64,000 bases of DNA. Source: Brachybacterium sp. P6-10-X1 (GTDB lineage Bacteria; Actinomycetota; Actinomycetes; Actinomycetales; Dermabacteraceae). Made by a program: the position numbers and the translations under genes. Of this stretch, positions 53,301 through 64,000 are shown piece by piece (positions within the stretch are counted from its first letter, which is position 1; each line of letters opens with the position of its first letter). The stretch is from the NCBI RefSeq assembly GCF_001969445.1, contig NZ_CP017297.1:372001-436000 (forward strand), read 5' to 3'. The notes below the pieces were generated by a model that had not been told where the DNA came from, did no database searches, and saw only the letters and a list, made by a program, of their open reading frames with translations.

Positions 53301-54919
53301 GCGACCTCCCCCTGACCGCACCGGACATCGCCGCGAGCGGTGTGCACCCTCGGGAACAGGCCGAGGCCTACCCCGAACAGGTGGCCGGTCGCGAGGGCGA
53401 CGCCCTCGGCCGCATCCAGCCCGACCGCGAGACCTTCCGCGCCCTCGCGGCGCGCCAGCGTGTGGTCCCGGTCAGCGTGCGCCTGCTCGCCGACGAGGAC
53501 ACCCCCGTCTCCCTGTACCGCCGCCTGGCCGCGGACGGCGACGACCGGGGCACCTTCCTGCTCGAATCGGCGGGGGAGGGAGGGTCCTCCCGCTACTCGA
53601 TCGTCGGCACCCGCGCCCGCGCGGTGCTCACCGAACGCGAGGGTCGAGCCCACTGGAGCGGCGACGTCCCCGCCGGAGTCCCGACCGACGGCAGCCCCGT
53701 CGAGGCGCTGAGCGCGGTCACCAGCGCCTTCCGCGCCTCCCGCCAGGAGCACCTGCCGCCGTTCTCCGGGGGCATGGTCGGCTTCATCGCCTACGACGCG
53801 GTCCGTCACTGGGAGAAGCTCGAACAGTCCCCGCCCGACGAGGTGGGACTGCCGGACCTCTCCATGCTCCTGGCCCAGGACGTCGTGGTCCACGACGCCC
53901 ACGACTCCACCGTCGTGCTGGTCGCCAACGCGCTGAACCTCAACGCCACGGACGACGGGGTCGACGCCGCCTACGACGACGCCGTCGCCCGGCTGGAGGC
54001 GATGCGGGAGCGGCTGCGCACCCCGCTGAGCAGCGGAGCGATGGTCTACGAGACCGTCCGCGACCTCGACCCCAAGGCCCGCACCGCACGGCTCGACTAC
54101 GAGCGCGCCGTGCACGAGGCCGTCCGCGACATCATCGACGGGGACATCTTCCAGGTCGTCCCCTCGCAGCGCTTCTCCCTGCCCGTCGCGGCCGATCCGC
54201 TGGACGTGTACCGGGTGCTGCGCAGGATGAACCCGAGTCCCTACATGTATCTGCTGCGCACCGTCGATGCCGAGGGCGCCCCGATCGACGTCGTCGGCGC
54301 GAGCCCCGAGTCGCTGGTGACGGTTCGCGGACGCACGGCGACCACCCACCCCATCGCAGGCTCCCGCCCCCGCGGAGACACCCCGGAGGAGGACGAACGG
54401 CTCGGCAACGAGCTGCTGGAGGACCCCAAGGAGCGCTCCGAGCACCTGATGCTGGTCGACCTCGCGCGCAACGACCTGCAGAAGTTCTGCGACCCGGGCA
54501 CCGTGGTGGTGCGGGACTTCATGCACCTGCAGCGCTTCAGCCACATCCAGCACATCGTCTCCACCGTCACCGGTCACATCCGGGACGACGCCCTGGCCTA
54601 CGACGCCCTGCGCGCCACCTTCCCGGCCGGCACCCTCTCCGGCGCGCCGAAACCCTCGGCGATGCGGATCATCGACCACCTGGAGCCGGTGCGCCGCGGG
54701 GTGTACGGCGGGACGGTCGGGTACATCGACTTCGCCGGGGACATGGACATGGCCATCGCCATCCGCACCGCCGTGCTCAAGGACGGCACCGCCCACGTCC
54801 AGGCCGGCGGGGGAGTGGTGGCGGACTCCGACGCCACCATGGAATACCGCGAGACCCAGTCCAAGGCGGCCGCAGCGCTGCGCGCCGTCGCCTCCGCCGA
54901 CACCCTGCGTCCGGCATGA
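53297..54919 (+). CDS. trpE: anthranilate synthase component I
   Basis: Converts chorismate and ammonia to anthranilate, the first step of tryptophan synthesis. It has 540 residues with about 35 extra at the N-terminus. The feedback-inhibition pocket [15 protein letters not shown] starts at residue 88. The chorismate-binding domain has [40 protein letters not shown] and [14 protein letters not shown]. The glutaminase subunit gene trpG is not in the window. It overlaps hisI and the next membrane-protein gene, so no leader peptide or attenuator precedes it. Confidence 0.96.
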   Translation: MSDLPLTAPDIAASGVHPREQAEAYPEQVAGREGDALGRIQPDRETFRALAARQRVVPVSVRLLADEDTPVSLYRRLAADGDDRGTFLLESAGEGGSSRYSIVGTRARAVLTEREGRAHWSGDVPAGVPTDGSPVEALSAVTSAFRASRQEHLPPFSGGMVGFIAYDAVRHWEKLEQSPPDEVGLPDLSMLLAQDVVVHDAHDSTVVLVANALNLNATDDGVDAAYDDAVARLEAMRERLRTPLSSGAMVYETVRDLDPKARTARLDYERAVHEAVRDIIDGDIFQVVPSQRFSLPVAADPLDVYRVLRRMNPSPYMYLLRTVDAEGAPIDVVGASPESLVTVRGRTATTHPIAGSRPRGDTPEEDERLGNELLEDPKERSEHLMLVDLARNDLQKFCDPGTVVVRDFMHLQRFSHIQHIVSTVTGHIRDDALAYDALRATFPAGTLSGAPKPSAMRIIDHLEPVRRGVYGGTVGYIDFAGDMDMAIAIRTAVLKDGTAHVQAGGGVVADSDATMEYRETQSKAAAALRAVASADTLRPA

Positions 54920-55587
54920 GCGCCCCGTCCTCGCCGACGCCGGCCGACGCCGAGACCCCGACGCGTCCCCGCCGGGCCCCGAGCCGCCGCCTGACCGTGC
55001 TCGCGGGCACCGTCGCCGGCGGCGCCCTGATCGGCGCCACGCGCACCACCTGGGCCCAGGCCACCGCCCCCGATCTCACGGGCGCCGCCCAGGAGGTGGC
55101 CGTGACCGGCTCGGACGCCGCCCCGACGGTGCTCGCCCTCGGCCTGGTGGCCCTGGCCGCCGCCCTGACCACCTCCCTGTCCTCGATCTGGATCCGCTTC
55201 GTCACCGGCCCGGTGCTCCTGGCCGCCGGACTGGGAGCGGGCTGGTCCGCCCTCGCGGTGGTCCTCGACCCGACCGGGGCCTCCGGCTCCGCCGCGGCCA
55301 CGGCCACCGGGGTCGTCGGCGGACAGGTGCAGGCCACGGCCACCTCCTGGCCGCTGCTCACCCTGATCCCGTCGCTCGCGGTCGCCGCGGTCGGGATCGT
55401 CGTGCTGCTGGCCGGCCGCACCTGGCCGGTGCGCACCCGCTTCCGCAGCGCCGCCGTCGCCGTCACCGCGGACCCGGAGCGGGACCCCGCCGGCGCCTGG
55501 GATGCCCTGACCCGCGGGGAGGACCCGAGCGTCGAGGACGACCCGAGCACCGGGACGGACGATGCCGGGCCCACCGCCGCGCGGTGA
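54916..55587 (+). CDS. tryptophan-biosynthesis-associated membrane protein (TIGR02234-like)
   Basis: A 223-residue membrane protein of unknown function found between trpE and trpC in actinobacteria. It has a basic N-terminal tail (RPRRAPSRRL) and four hydrophobic helices: about 26-42, 70-92, 95-118 and 150-172. The acidic C-terminus is disordered. The start overlaps the trpE stop (ATGA), so its dose is tied to the pathway. A transport or membrane-anchoring role has been proposed from context only. Confidence 0.85.
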   Translation: MSAPSSPTPADAETPTRPRRAPSRRLTVLAGTVAGGALIGATRTTWAQATAPDLTGAAQEVAVTGSDAAPTVLALGLVALAAALTTSLSSIWIRFVTGPVLLAAGLGAGWSALAVVLDPTGASGSAAATATGVVGGQVQATATSWPLLTLIPSLAVAAVGIVVLLAGRTWPVRTRFRSAAVAVTADPERDPAGAWDALTRGEDPSVEDDPSTGTDDAGPTAAR

Positions 55588-55613
55588 TCGTGCTCACCCT
55601 CCCTGCGACCTCC

Positions 55614-55633
55614 GGCACCGGCGCCGTGGTGCC
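55614..55633 (+). terminator. weak hairpin between trp membrane-protein genes
   Basis: GGCACC (55614-55619) pairs with GGTGCC (55628-55633). It may attenuate rather than stop transcription. A CACAAT box (55660-55665) downstream could restart it. Confidence 0.3.
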
Positions 55634-55698
55634 TCACCGATACGCCCCCGATGACGTGGCACAATGGCCCCGACCGGGACCCTGACTGGAGAAGGATC

Positions 55699-55947
55699 AT
55701 GACCAAGACCTATGCCGTGCCGCCGCCCCCGCCCCACAACGAGGGCAAGACCGTGGCCGCCTACACGCTCAACTACGGCGTGGTGCTCGGATCGGTCTTC
55801 ATCGGATTCGGCATGGTCCTGTCCATGATGCTGCTGGTCTGGATCGGCGCCGGCGTGATCGCCGCCGCGATCGTGCTCGGCATCGTCCTGTCCCTGGCCG
55901 GACTCGGCCAGCGCCGCCGTCGACCCTCCGAGGCCGAAGCGCGGTGA
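55699..55947 (+). CDS. DUF6704 / HGxxPAAW-type small membrane protein
   Basis: An 82-residue protein with two hydrophobic helices (about 28-47 and 50-70) and a basic tail ([13 protein letters not shown]). The N-terminal motif reads HNEGKTVAAYT, a variant of the family's HGxTPAAW (Asn for Gly, Val for Pro, Tyr for Trp). The function is unknown. I use the ATG at 55699 with GGAGAAGG just upstream; a longer in-frame start at 55651 lacks a ribosome binding site. The DUF2752 gene overlaps its stop (GTGA). Confidence 0.78.
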   Translation: MTKTYAVPPPPPHNEGKTVAAYTLNYGVVLGSVFIGFGMVLSMMLLVWIGAGVIAAAIVLGIVLSLAGLGQRRRRPSEAEAR

Positions 55948-56411
55948 CCCAGGTCGTGGGCGATCGGCGCGGCGCAGCCGTGCACGACGCTCCCGCCCGC
56001 GGCCCGCGCAGAGCGCTGCTTCCCCTGGTCATCGTCGCCGGCGGCATCACGCTCGCCGTGACGGTCCAGCAGATCTTCGATCCGTTCCGTACCGACATCC
56101 CGCTCTGCGTCGTCTATCACCTCACCGGGCTGCACTGCCCGGGATGCGGCGCGATCCGCGGCGTCCACGCCCTGCTCGCCGGCGACCTGCTGCTCGCTCT
56201 TCGCAGCAATGCGCTGATCATGGCGGCGCTGCCGGTGGCGGCCCTGAGCTTCGGGGTGTGGACGCTCCACCGCATCCAGGGCAGGCCGACGCACATGCCG
56301 CTGCCGCGCCCGCTGGTCGTCGCCCTGCTGGCCGCGATCATCCTGTTCACCGTGCTGCGAAACATCCCCGCCTTCTGGTTCCTCGCTCCGATCTCCTACG
56401 TCGGCGCCTGA
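55944..56411 (+). CDS. DUF2752 family membrane protein
   Basis: A 155-residue protein with about three membrane helices. The family signature [19 protein letters not shown] (CPxCG plus Arg) follows the first helix, near residue 64, and could bind metal or be redox active; this is inference. The function is unknown. It starts within the DUF6704 stop and lies 58 nt before trpC, so it belongs to the trp transcription unit, as in related actinobacteria. Confidence 0.82.
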   Translation: MTQVVGDRRGAAVHDAPARGPRRALLPLVIVAGGITLAVTVQQIFDPFRTDIPLCVVYHLTGLHCPGCGAIRGVHALLAGDLLLALRSNALIMAALPVAALSFGVWTLHRIQGRPTHMPLPRPLVVALLAAIILFTVLRNIPAFWFLAPISYVGA

Positions 56412-56469
56412 GCCCTCCACCCCGTCGGGCCGCCGCGCGCGGCCGCCCCCACTGCTGCAGGAGGCATCC

Positions 56470-57303
56470 GTGACCACCACCGGCACCGTGCTCGATACCA
56501 TCATCGCCGGAGTGCGCGAGGATCTCGAACCCCGCCGAGCTCGCGTCCCCGAGGCCGAGATCGCCGCCCTGGCCCGCGCCGCCGCCCCTGCCCGCGATGC
56601 CCGCGCGGCGCTGGCCGGGGACGGCACCACCCTCGGCCTGATCGCCGAGGTGAAGCGCTCGAGCCCCTCCAAGGGGGCGCTGGCAGACATCCCGGAGCCC
56701 GCCGACCTCGCCGGGATCTACGCCGACAGCGGCGCGAGCGCGATCAGCGTCCTGACCGAACAGCGCCGCTTCCGCGGCTCGCTGGCTGACCTCGACGCCG
56801 TGCGCGAGCGCGTCGACGCCCCGGTGCTGCGCAAGGACTTCGTGGTCGAGCCGTACCAGGTGCTGGAGGCGCGCGCCCACGGCGCCGACCTGGTGCTGCT
56901 GATCGTCGCCGCCCTCGAGGACCCCGCGCTGCGCGAGCTGCACGACCTGGTCACCGAGCTCGGCATGACGGCGCTGGTCGAGACCCATACCGACCAGGAG
57001 CTGGACCGGGCCCTCGCCCTGGGCGCCGACGTGATCGGCGTCAACGCCCGCAACCTCAAGACGCTCGACGTGGACCTCGGCCGCGCCGCCGGCCTGCTGC
57101 GTCGCATCCCGGCGGGCCCCCTCGCGATCGGCGAGTCCGCGGTGTCGACCATCGCGGACGTGGAGGCCTATGCCGCCGCCGGGGCCGACGCGGTGCTGGT
57201 CGGCGAGGCCCTGGTCACCTCCGGGGATCCCGCCGGCTCCGTCGCCGCGTTCCGTCAGGTGGCCCGTCGGGGCCGCCCCGATCCGGAAGGAGCTCAGGCA
57301 TGA
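56470..57303 (+). CDS. trpC: indole-3-glycerol phosphate synthase
   Basis: Closes the indole ring from CdRP. It has 277 residues forming a TIM barrel. Catalytic Lys and Glu lie in [50 protein letters not shown] and IGESAVST. It is monofunctional, without the TrpF domain of enterobacteria. The GTG at 56470 has CAGGAGG 8 nt upstream. It overlaps trpB by 4 nt. No trpF gene is present nearby, consistent with actinobacteria that use PriA for that step. Confidence 0.96.
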   Translation: MTTTGTVLDTIIAGVREDLEPRRARVPEAEIAALARAAAPARDARAALAGDGTTLGLIAEVKRSSPSKGALADIPEPADLAGIYADSGASAISVLTEQRRFRGSLADLDAVRERVDAPVLRKDFVVEPYQVLEARAHGADLVLLIVAALEDPALRELHDLVTELGMTALVETHTDQELDRALALGADVIGVNARNLKTLDVDLGRAAGLLRRIPAGPLAIGESAVSTIADVEAYAAAGADAVLVGEALVTSGDPAGSVAAFRQVARRGRPDPEGAQA

Positions 57304-58643
57304 GCACCCCCCAGTTCCCGGACCCCCGCCGCGTGGTCACCGACCTCGCCCGGCCCGACGGCGAGCTGCGCTCCGAGGAGGGCCCCTACTTCGGGGACTT
57401 CGGCGGCCGGTTCCTGCCCGAGGCCCTGGTCCCCGCGCTCGACGAGCTGCGGGAGACCTACGAGAAGGCCGTGCTGGACCCCGACTTCGTCGCCGAGCTG
57501 CAGCGCCTGGCGCGCGAGTACACCGGGCGCCCCTCGCTGCTCTCGGAGGCTCCGCGCTTCTCCCGCCTCGCCGGCGGAGCCCGGATCCTGCTCAAGCGCG
57601 AGGACCTCAACCACACCGGCAGCCACAAGATCAACAACGTCCTGGGCCAGGCGCTGCTGACGGTGCGCATGGGCAAGACCCGCGTGATCGCGGAGACCGG
57701 CGCCGGCCAGCACGGGGTCGCCACCGCCACGGCCGCCGCCCTGTTCGGCCTGGACTGCACGATCTACATGGGCGAGGAGGACACCGAGCGCCAGGCGCTG
57801 AACGTGGCCCGGATGCGCCTGCTGGGAGCCGACGTGGTGCCCGTGACGCAGGGGTCGCGCACGCTCAAGGACGCCATCAACGAGGCCTTCCGGGACTGGG
57901 TCGCCAACGTGGAGAGCACCCACTACCTGCTGGGCACCGTCGCCGGCCCCCACCCCTTCCCGGTGATGGTCCGGGACTTCCACCGCATCATCGGCGAGGA
58001 GGCCCGCGCCCAGACGCTCCAGGTGGCCGGCCGCCTGCCCGATGCCGTGGTCGCCTGCGTCGGCGGCGGCTCCAATGCGATGGGCATCTTCCACGCCTTC
58101 CTCGACGACGTCGACCCGGTGGTGCGTCTGGTCGGCTGCGAGGCCGGCGGCGACGGCGTCGCGACCGGTCGCCACAGCGCGACCATCGGCGGCGGCTCCC
58201 CGGGCGTCCTCCACGGCGCCCGCAGCTTCGTGATGCAGGACGAGGACGGCCAGACCGTTCCCTCGCACTCGGTCTCCGCCGGGCTGGACTATCCCAGCGT
58301 CGGCCCCGAGCACGCCTGGCTCGCCGACATCGGCCGCGCCGAGTACCGCGCCGTGGACGACGGGGCCGCCATGGAGGCTTTCGCGCTGCTGTCGATGACC
58401 GAGGGCATCATGCCGGCGATCGAGTCGGCGCATGCCCTGGCCGGCGCTCTCGAGCTGGGCCGTGAGCTCGGCGAGGACGCCGTGATCCTGGTGAGCCTCT
58501 CGGGCCGCGGGGACAAGGACGTCGACACCGCCTCGCGCTGGTTCGGCCTGGTGGGGGAGGACCCCGCCCGCGCCGACCTCCAGGCGCTGCGCGAGGCCGC
58601 GCGCGCCACCAGTGACCTCACCGACCCGACGGAGACGCGATGA
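57300..58643 (+). CDS. trpB: tryptophan synthase beta chain
   Basis: PLP enzyme that joins indole and serine to make tryptophan. It has 447 residues. The PLP Lys110 is in [10 protein letters not shown]. The phosphate loop [23 protein letters not shown] and the C-terminal SLSGRGDKD motif are all present. It overlaps trpC and trpA by 4 nt each, giving coordinated synthesis of the alpha2beta2 complex. Confidence 0.98.
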   Translation: MSTPQFPDPRRVVTDLARPDGELRSEEGPYFGDFGGRFLPEALVPALDELRETYEKAVLDPDFVAELQRLAREYTGRPSLLSEAPRFSRLAGGARILLKREDLNHTGSHKINNVLGQALLTVRMGKTRVIAETGAGQHGVATATAAALFGLDCTIYMGEEDTERQALNVARMRLLGADVVPVTQGSRTLKDAINEAFRDWVANVESTHYLLGTVAGPHPFPVMVRDFHRIIGEEARAQTLQVAGRLPDAVVACVGGGSNAMGIFHAFLDDVDPVVRLVGCEAGGDGVATGRHSATIGGGSPGVLHGARSFVMQDEDGQTVPSHSVSAGLDYPSVGPEHAWLADIGRAEYRAVDDGAAMEAFALLSMTEGIMPAIESAHALAGALELGRELGEDAVILVSLSGRGDKDVDTASRWFGLVGEDPARADLQALREAARATSDLTDPTETR

Positions 58644-59473
58644 CCGCCCCCGACACCCACCGCCTGCGCGCGGCCGACGTCGTCGACCGCGCCCGCGCCG
58701 AGGACCGCGCGGCCCTGATCGGCTACCTGCCCGTCGGCTATCCGGACGTCGACGGCTCGATCGAGGCCGCTCGCGTGCTCATCGACCACGGCGCCGACAT
58801 GATCGAGCTGGGCCTGCCCTACTCCGACCCCGTCATGGACGGCCCCGTCATCCAGCGCGCCGCTTCCGCGGCCCTGGCCGGCGGCGTGCGAACCCGCCAC
58901 GTGCTCGAGGCGGTCGAGGCCCTCTCCGGCCGCGGCGCCGCGATCTTGGTGATGTCCTACTGGAACCCGGTCCTCGCCTACGGGCCGAACGCCTTCGCCC
59001 GGGACCTGGCTGCCGCGGGCGGTGCCGGCGTGATCACCCCGGACCTGATCCCCGACGAGGGCGCGGACTGGATCGCGGCCAGCGAGGAGCACGCCGTGGA
59101 CCGCGTGTTCCTGGTCGCCCCGAGCTCCCCGCCGGACCGTCTCGCGCATGTGGTCTCGCACACACGCGGCTTCGTCTACGCCGCCTCCACCATGGGGGTC
59201 ACCGGCACCCGGGCCAGCGTGTCCGCGGCGACCGAAGGCCTGGTCCAGCGCACTCGAGCGGCCGGCGCGGAGAACGTCTGCGTCGGGCTGGGCGTCTCGA
59301 ACGGTGAACAGGCCGCGCAGGTGGGAGCGTACGCTGATGGAGTGATCGTCGGGTCCGCCTTCGTGCGCCCGCTGCTCGATCACGAGGGCGACGCCCCGGC
59401 GGCACGCACCGCCCTGGCCGCGGTGGCCGACGACCTGCGCTCCGGCGTGGAGCGCTCCCGCACCCGCCGATGA
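58640..59473 (+). CDS. trpA: tryptophan synthase alpha chain
   Basis: Releases indole from indole-3-glycerol phosphate and channels it to TrpB. It has 277 residues. Catalytic Glu56 ([11 protein letters not shown]) and Asp67 (VMDGP) are in place; [11 protein letters not shown] and [11 protein letters not shown] form the phosphate site. The start overlaps the trpB stop. lgt begins 55 nt later, a standard actinobacterial succession. Confidence 0.97.
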   Translation: MTAPDTHRLRAADVVDRARAEDRAALIGYLPVGYPDVDGSIEAARVLIDHGADMIELGLPYSDPVMDGPVIQRAASAALAGGVRTRHVLEAVEALSGRGAAILVMSYWNPVLAYGPNAFARDLAAAGGAGVITPDLIPDEGADWIAASEEHAVDRVFLVAPSSPPDRLAHVVSHTRGFVYAASTMGVTGTRASVSAATEGLVQRTRAAGAENVCVGLGVSNGEQAAQVGAYADGVIVGSAFVRPLLDHEGDAPAARTALAAVADDLRSGVERSRTRR

Positions 59474-59528
59474 CCCCCGGCCCGCACCGCACGAGGACCG
59501 GCCCGACCCCGAGAAGGAGAGCACGGCG

Positions 59529-60458
59529 ATGATCCCCAGCCCGCCCATCTCCTCGGTCTCCCTGGGCCCGCTCACGATCCACTTCTACGCGATCTGCATC
59601 CTCGCCGGCATCGCCCTGGCCCTGTGGTGGGCCACCAAGCGCTGGGAGTCCCGCGGCGGCAGCGGCGACGACCTCTTCGACATCGTCTTCGTGGCCGTGA
59701 TCGCCGGCATCGTGGGCTCCCGGATCTGGCACGTGCTGACCTCCCCGGAGCCGTTCTTCGGCCCCGACGGGAACCCGCTGGCCGTGTTCTACATCTGGCA
59801 GGGAGGGCTGGCCATCTACGGCGGCGTCGCCGGCGGCGCCCTCGCGGTGTGGATCATGGCCCGCGTGAAGAAGGTGTCCTTCATCGCCCTGGCGGACACC
59901 ATCGGCCCCACGATCCTGGCCGCCCAGATCCTGGGCCGCTTCGGCAACTGGTTCAACCAGGAGCTCTACGGTCCCGAGACCGACGCCTGGTGGGGCTGGG
60001 ACGTCACCTGCGTGACGAACGGTCAGAGCATCGGCGGATGCGTGCCGGGAACCTACCACCCCACCTTCCTGTACGAGCAGCTGTGGAACCTCGCCGGCCT
60101 CGCCGTCCTGCTGCTGATCAGCCGTCGCTTCCAGCTCGCCGGCGGCCGCATCTTCTGGGCCTACGTCGGCATCTACTCCATCGGCCGCGCCGGGATCGAC
60201 GCGATCCGCACCGAGCCGGTGCTGATGGTCGGCCCGCTGCGGATCCACACCCTGGTCGCCATCATCATGGCGCTGGCCGCGATCGCCGTGTTCATCCTCC
60301 TGACCGTGCGCAAGCAGCACCGCGGGGGCGAGGTCGTCGCCGCCGACGGCTCCTTCGAGCTGTCCGCGCAGACGGCCGGCAACGCTCCCGACGAGGACGA
60401 GGTCGAGAAGTCCGGGACGCCCCCTTCCCGGGGCGAGGACCCTGCCCCCGGCCCCTAG
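59529..60458 (+). CDS. lgt: prolipoprotein diacylglyceryl transferase
   Basis: Inner-membrane enzyme that attaches diacylglycerol to the lipobox Cys of prelipoproteins. It has 309 residues and seven hydrophobic helices. The Lgt signature [14 protein letters not shown] (Arg137, Asn140, Glu145) and [12 protein letters not shown] are clear. The His of the E. coli HGG motif is Tyr here (GGLAIYGG), a difference I believe is common in Gram-positive enzymes. An acidic hydrophilic tail of about 35 residues ends it. The Shine-Dalgarno sequence GAGAAGGAGAG lies upstream of the ATG. Confidence 0.96.
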   Translation: MIPSPPISSVSLGPLTIHFYAICILAGIALALWWATKRWESRGGSGDDLFDIVFVAVIAGIVGSRIWHVLTSPEPFFGPDGNPLAVFYIWQGGLAIYGGVAGGALAVWIMARVKKVSFIALADTIGPTILAAQILGRFGNWFNQELYGPETDAWWGWDVTCVTNGQSIGGCVPGTYHPTFLYEQLWNLAGLAVLLLISRRFQLAGGRIFWAYVGIYSIGRAGIDAIRTEPVLMVGPLRIHTLVAIIMALAAIAVFILLTVRKQHRGGEVVAADGSFELSAQTAGNAPDEDEVEKSGTPPSRGEDPAPGP

Positions 60459-60501
60459 GCACACAGCACCCCGCGCGAGAGAGCTCGCCGGAACGAGGAG
60501 C

Positions 60502-60520
60502 GTGCCCGGGGCCCGGGCAC
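60502..60520 (+). terminator. inverted repeat between lgt and gltB
   Basis: GTGCCCGGG (60502-60510) and CCCGGGCAC (60512-60520) are perfect arms around one G; in RNA the innermost pairs would open to form a loop. It may end the lgt transcript and separate gltB. Confidence 0.45.
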
Positions 60521-60573
60521 GTCGACATCCGACGTCCCCGCCACCGGCCGCCATCCGGAAGGATCTCGCGCTC

Positions 60574-64000
<3,427 letters not shown>

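Overview
The window is high-GC (roughly 70%) chromosomal DNA from an actinobacterium. The gene content points to Micrococcales, plausibly Brachybacterium or another member of the Dermabacteraceae; that placement is an inference from gene order and protein character, not a database result. Actinobacterial markers are SepH, mIHF, the DUF4193, DUF3093, DUF3710, DUF3159, DUF5998 and DUF7455 proteins, a SufR-led suf operon, and the membrane proteins embedded in the pyr and trp operons. Apart from one hypothetical small gene everything looks like core chromosome. I found no phage, insertion sequence, CRISPR array, tRNA or rRNA, and no clearly undescribed multi-gene system. The unusual material is regulatory and repetitive.

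Layout. 1-5.5 kb: a gene tail, a universal stress protein, the principal sigma factor sigA, a DUF7455 gene, and parE translationally coupled to an isolated hisF. 5.6-9.8 kb (minus strand): a small Arg-rich protein, a hexose-6-phosphate mutarotase and parC, the partner of parE. 9.9-20.6 kb: a GNAT/NDP-forming acyl-CoA synthetase fusion, DUF5998, an alkaline-phosphatase-superfamily enzyme, sepH, DUF4193, DUF3093, dut, DUF3710, DUF3159 and a TRAM/TrmA-type RNA methyltransferase. 20.8-23.6 kb: acnA behind a promoter with a perfect 20-bp palindrome. 23.9-28.9 kb (minus strand): map, heme A synthase, a two-gene ABC exporter and a mycothiol/glutathione-type reductase. 29.1-34.2 kb: sufR-sufB-sufD-Rieske-sufC-sufT. 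34.4-37.4 kb: ald and an ABC-F ATPase, followed by a 620-nt gap with two families of tandem repeats. 38.0-48.8 kb: a SatD-like HTH protein, efp, nusB, then the complete UMP operon pyrR-pyrB-pyrC-(PH-like membrane protein)-carA-carB-pyrF. 49.0-64.0 kb: mihF-gmk-rpoZ-coaBC-metK-hisI-trpE-(three small membrane proteins)-trpC-trpB-trpA-lgt-gltB, with gltB running off the window end.

How the genes work together. The UMP operon supplies every step of pyrimidine biosynthesis up to UMP except dihydroorotate dehydrogenase and orotate phosphoribosyltransferase. Its leader contains a PyrR-binding hairpin whose lower stem covers the pyrR Shine-Dalgarno sequence, so PyrR probably represses translation. 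The suf operon builds Fe-S clusters and is preceded by a CAAC-N6-GTTG box matching the known Streptomyces SufR operator; no sufS or sufU lies inside it. The trp segment carries trpE, trpC, trpB and trpA but no trpD, trpG or trpF.

Expression signals. Sigma-A-type -10 boxes (TAnnnT, often TAGACT) recur. In several genes (parE, the GNAT fusion, dut, heme A synthase, metK) the -10 box lies only 6-7 nt from the start codon, which implies leaderless mRNAs. Most genes inside operons overlap by 1 or 4 nt (TGATG, ATGA, GTGA). G+C-rich inverted repeats separate most transcription units.
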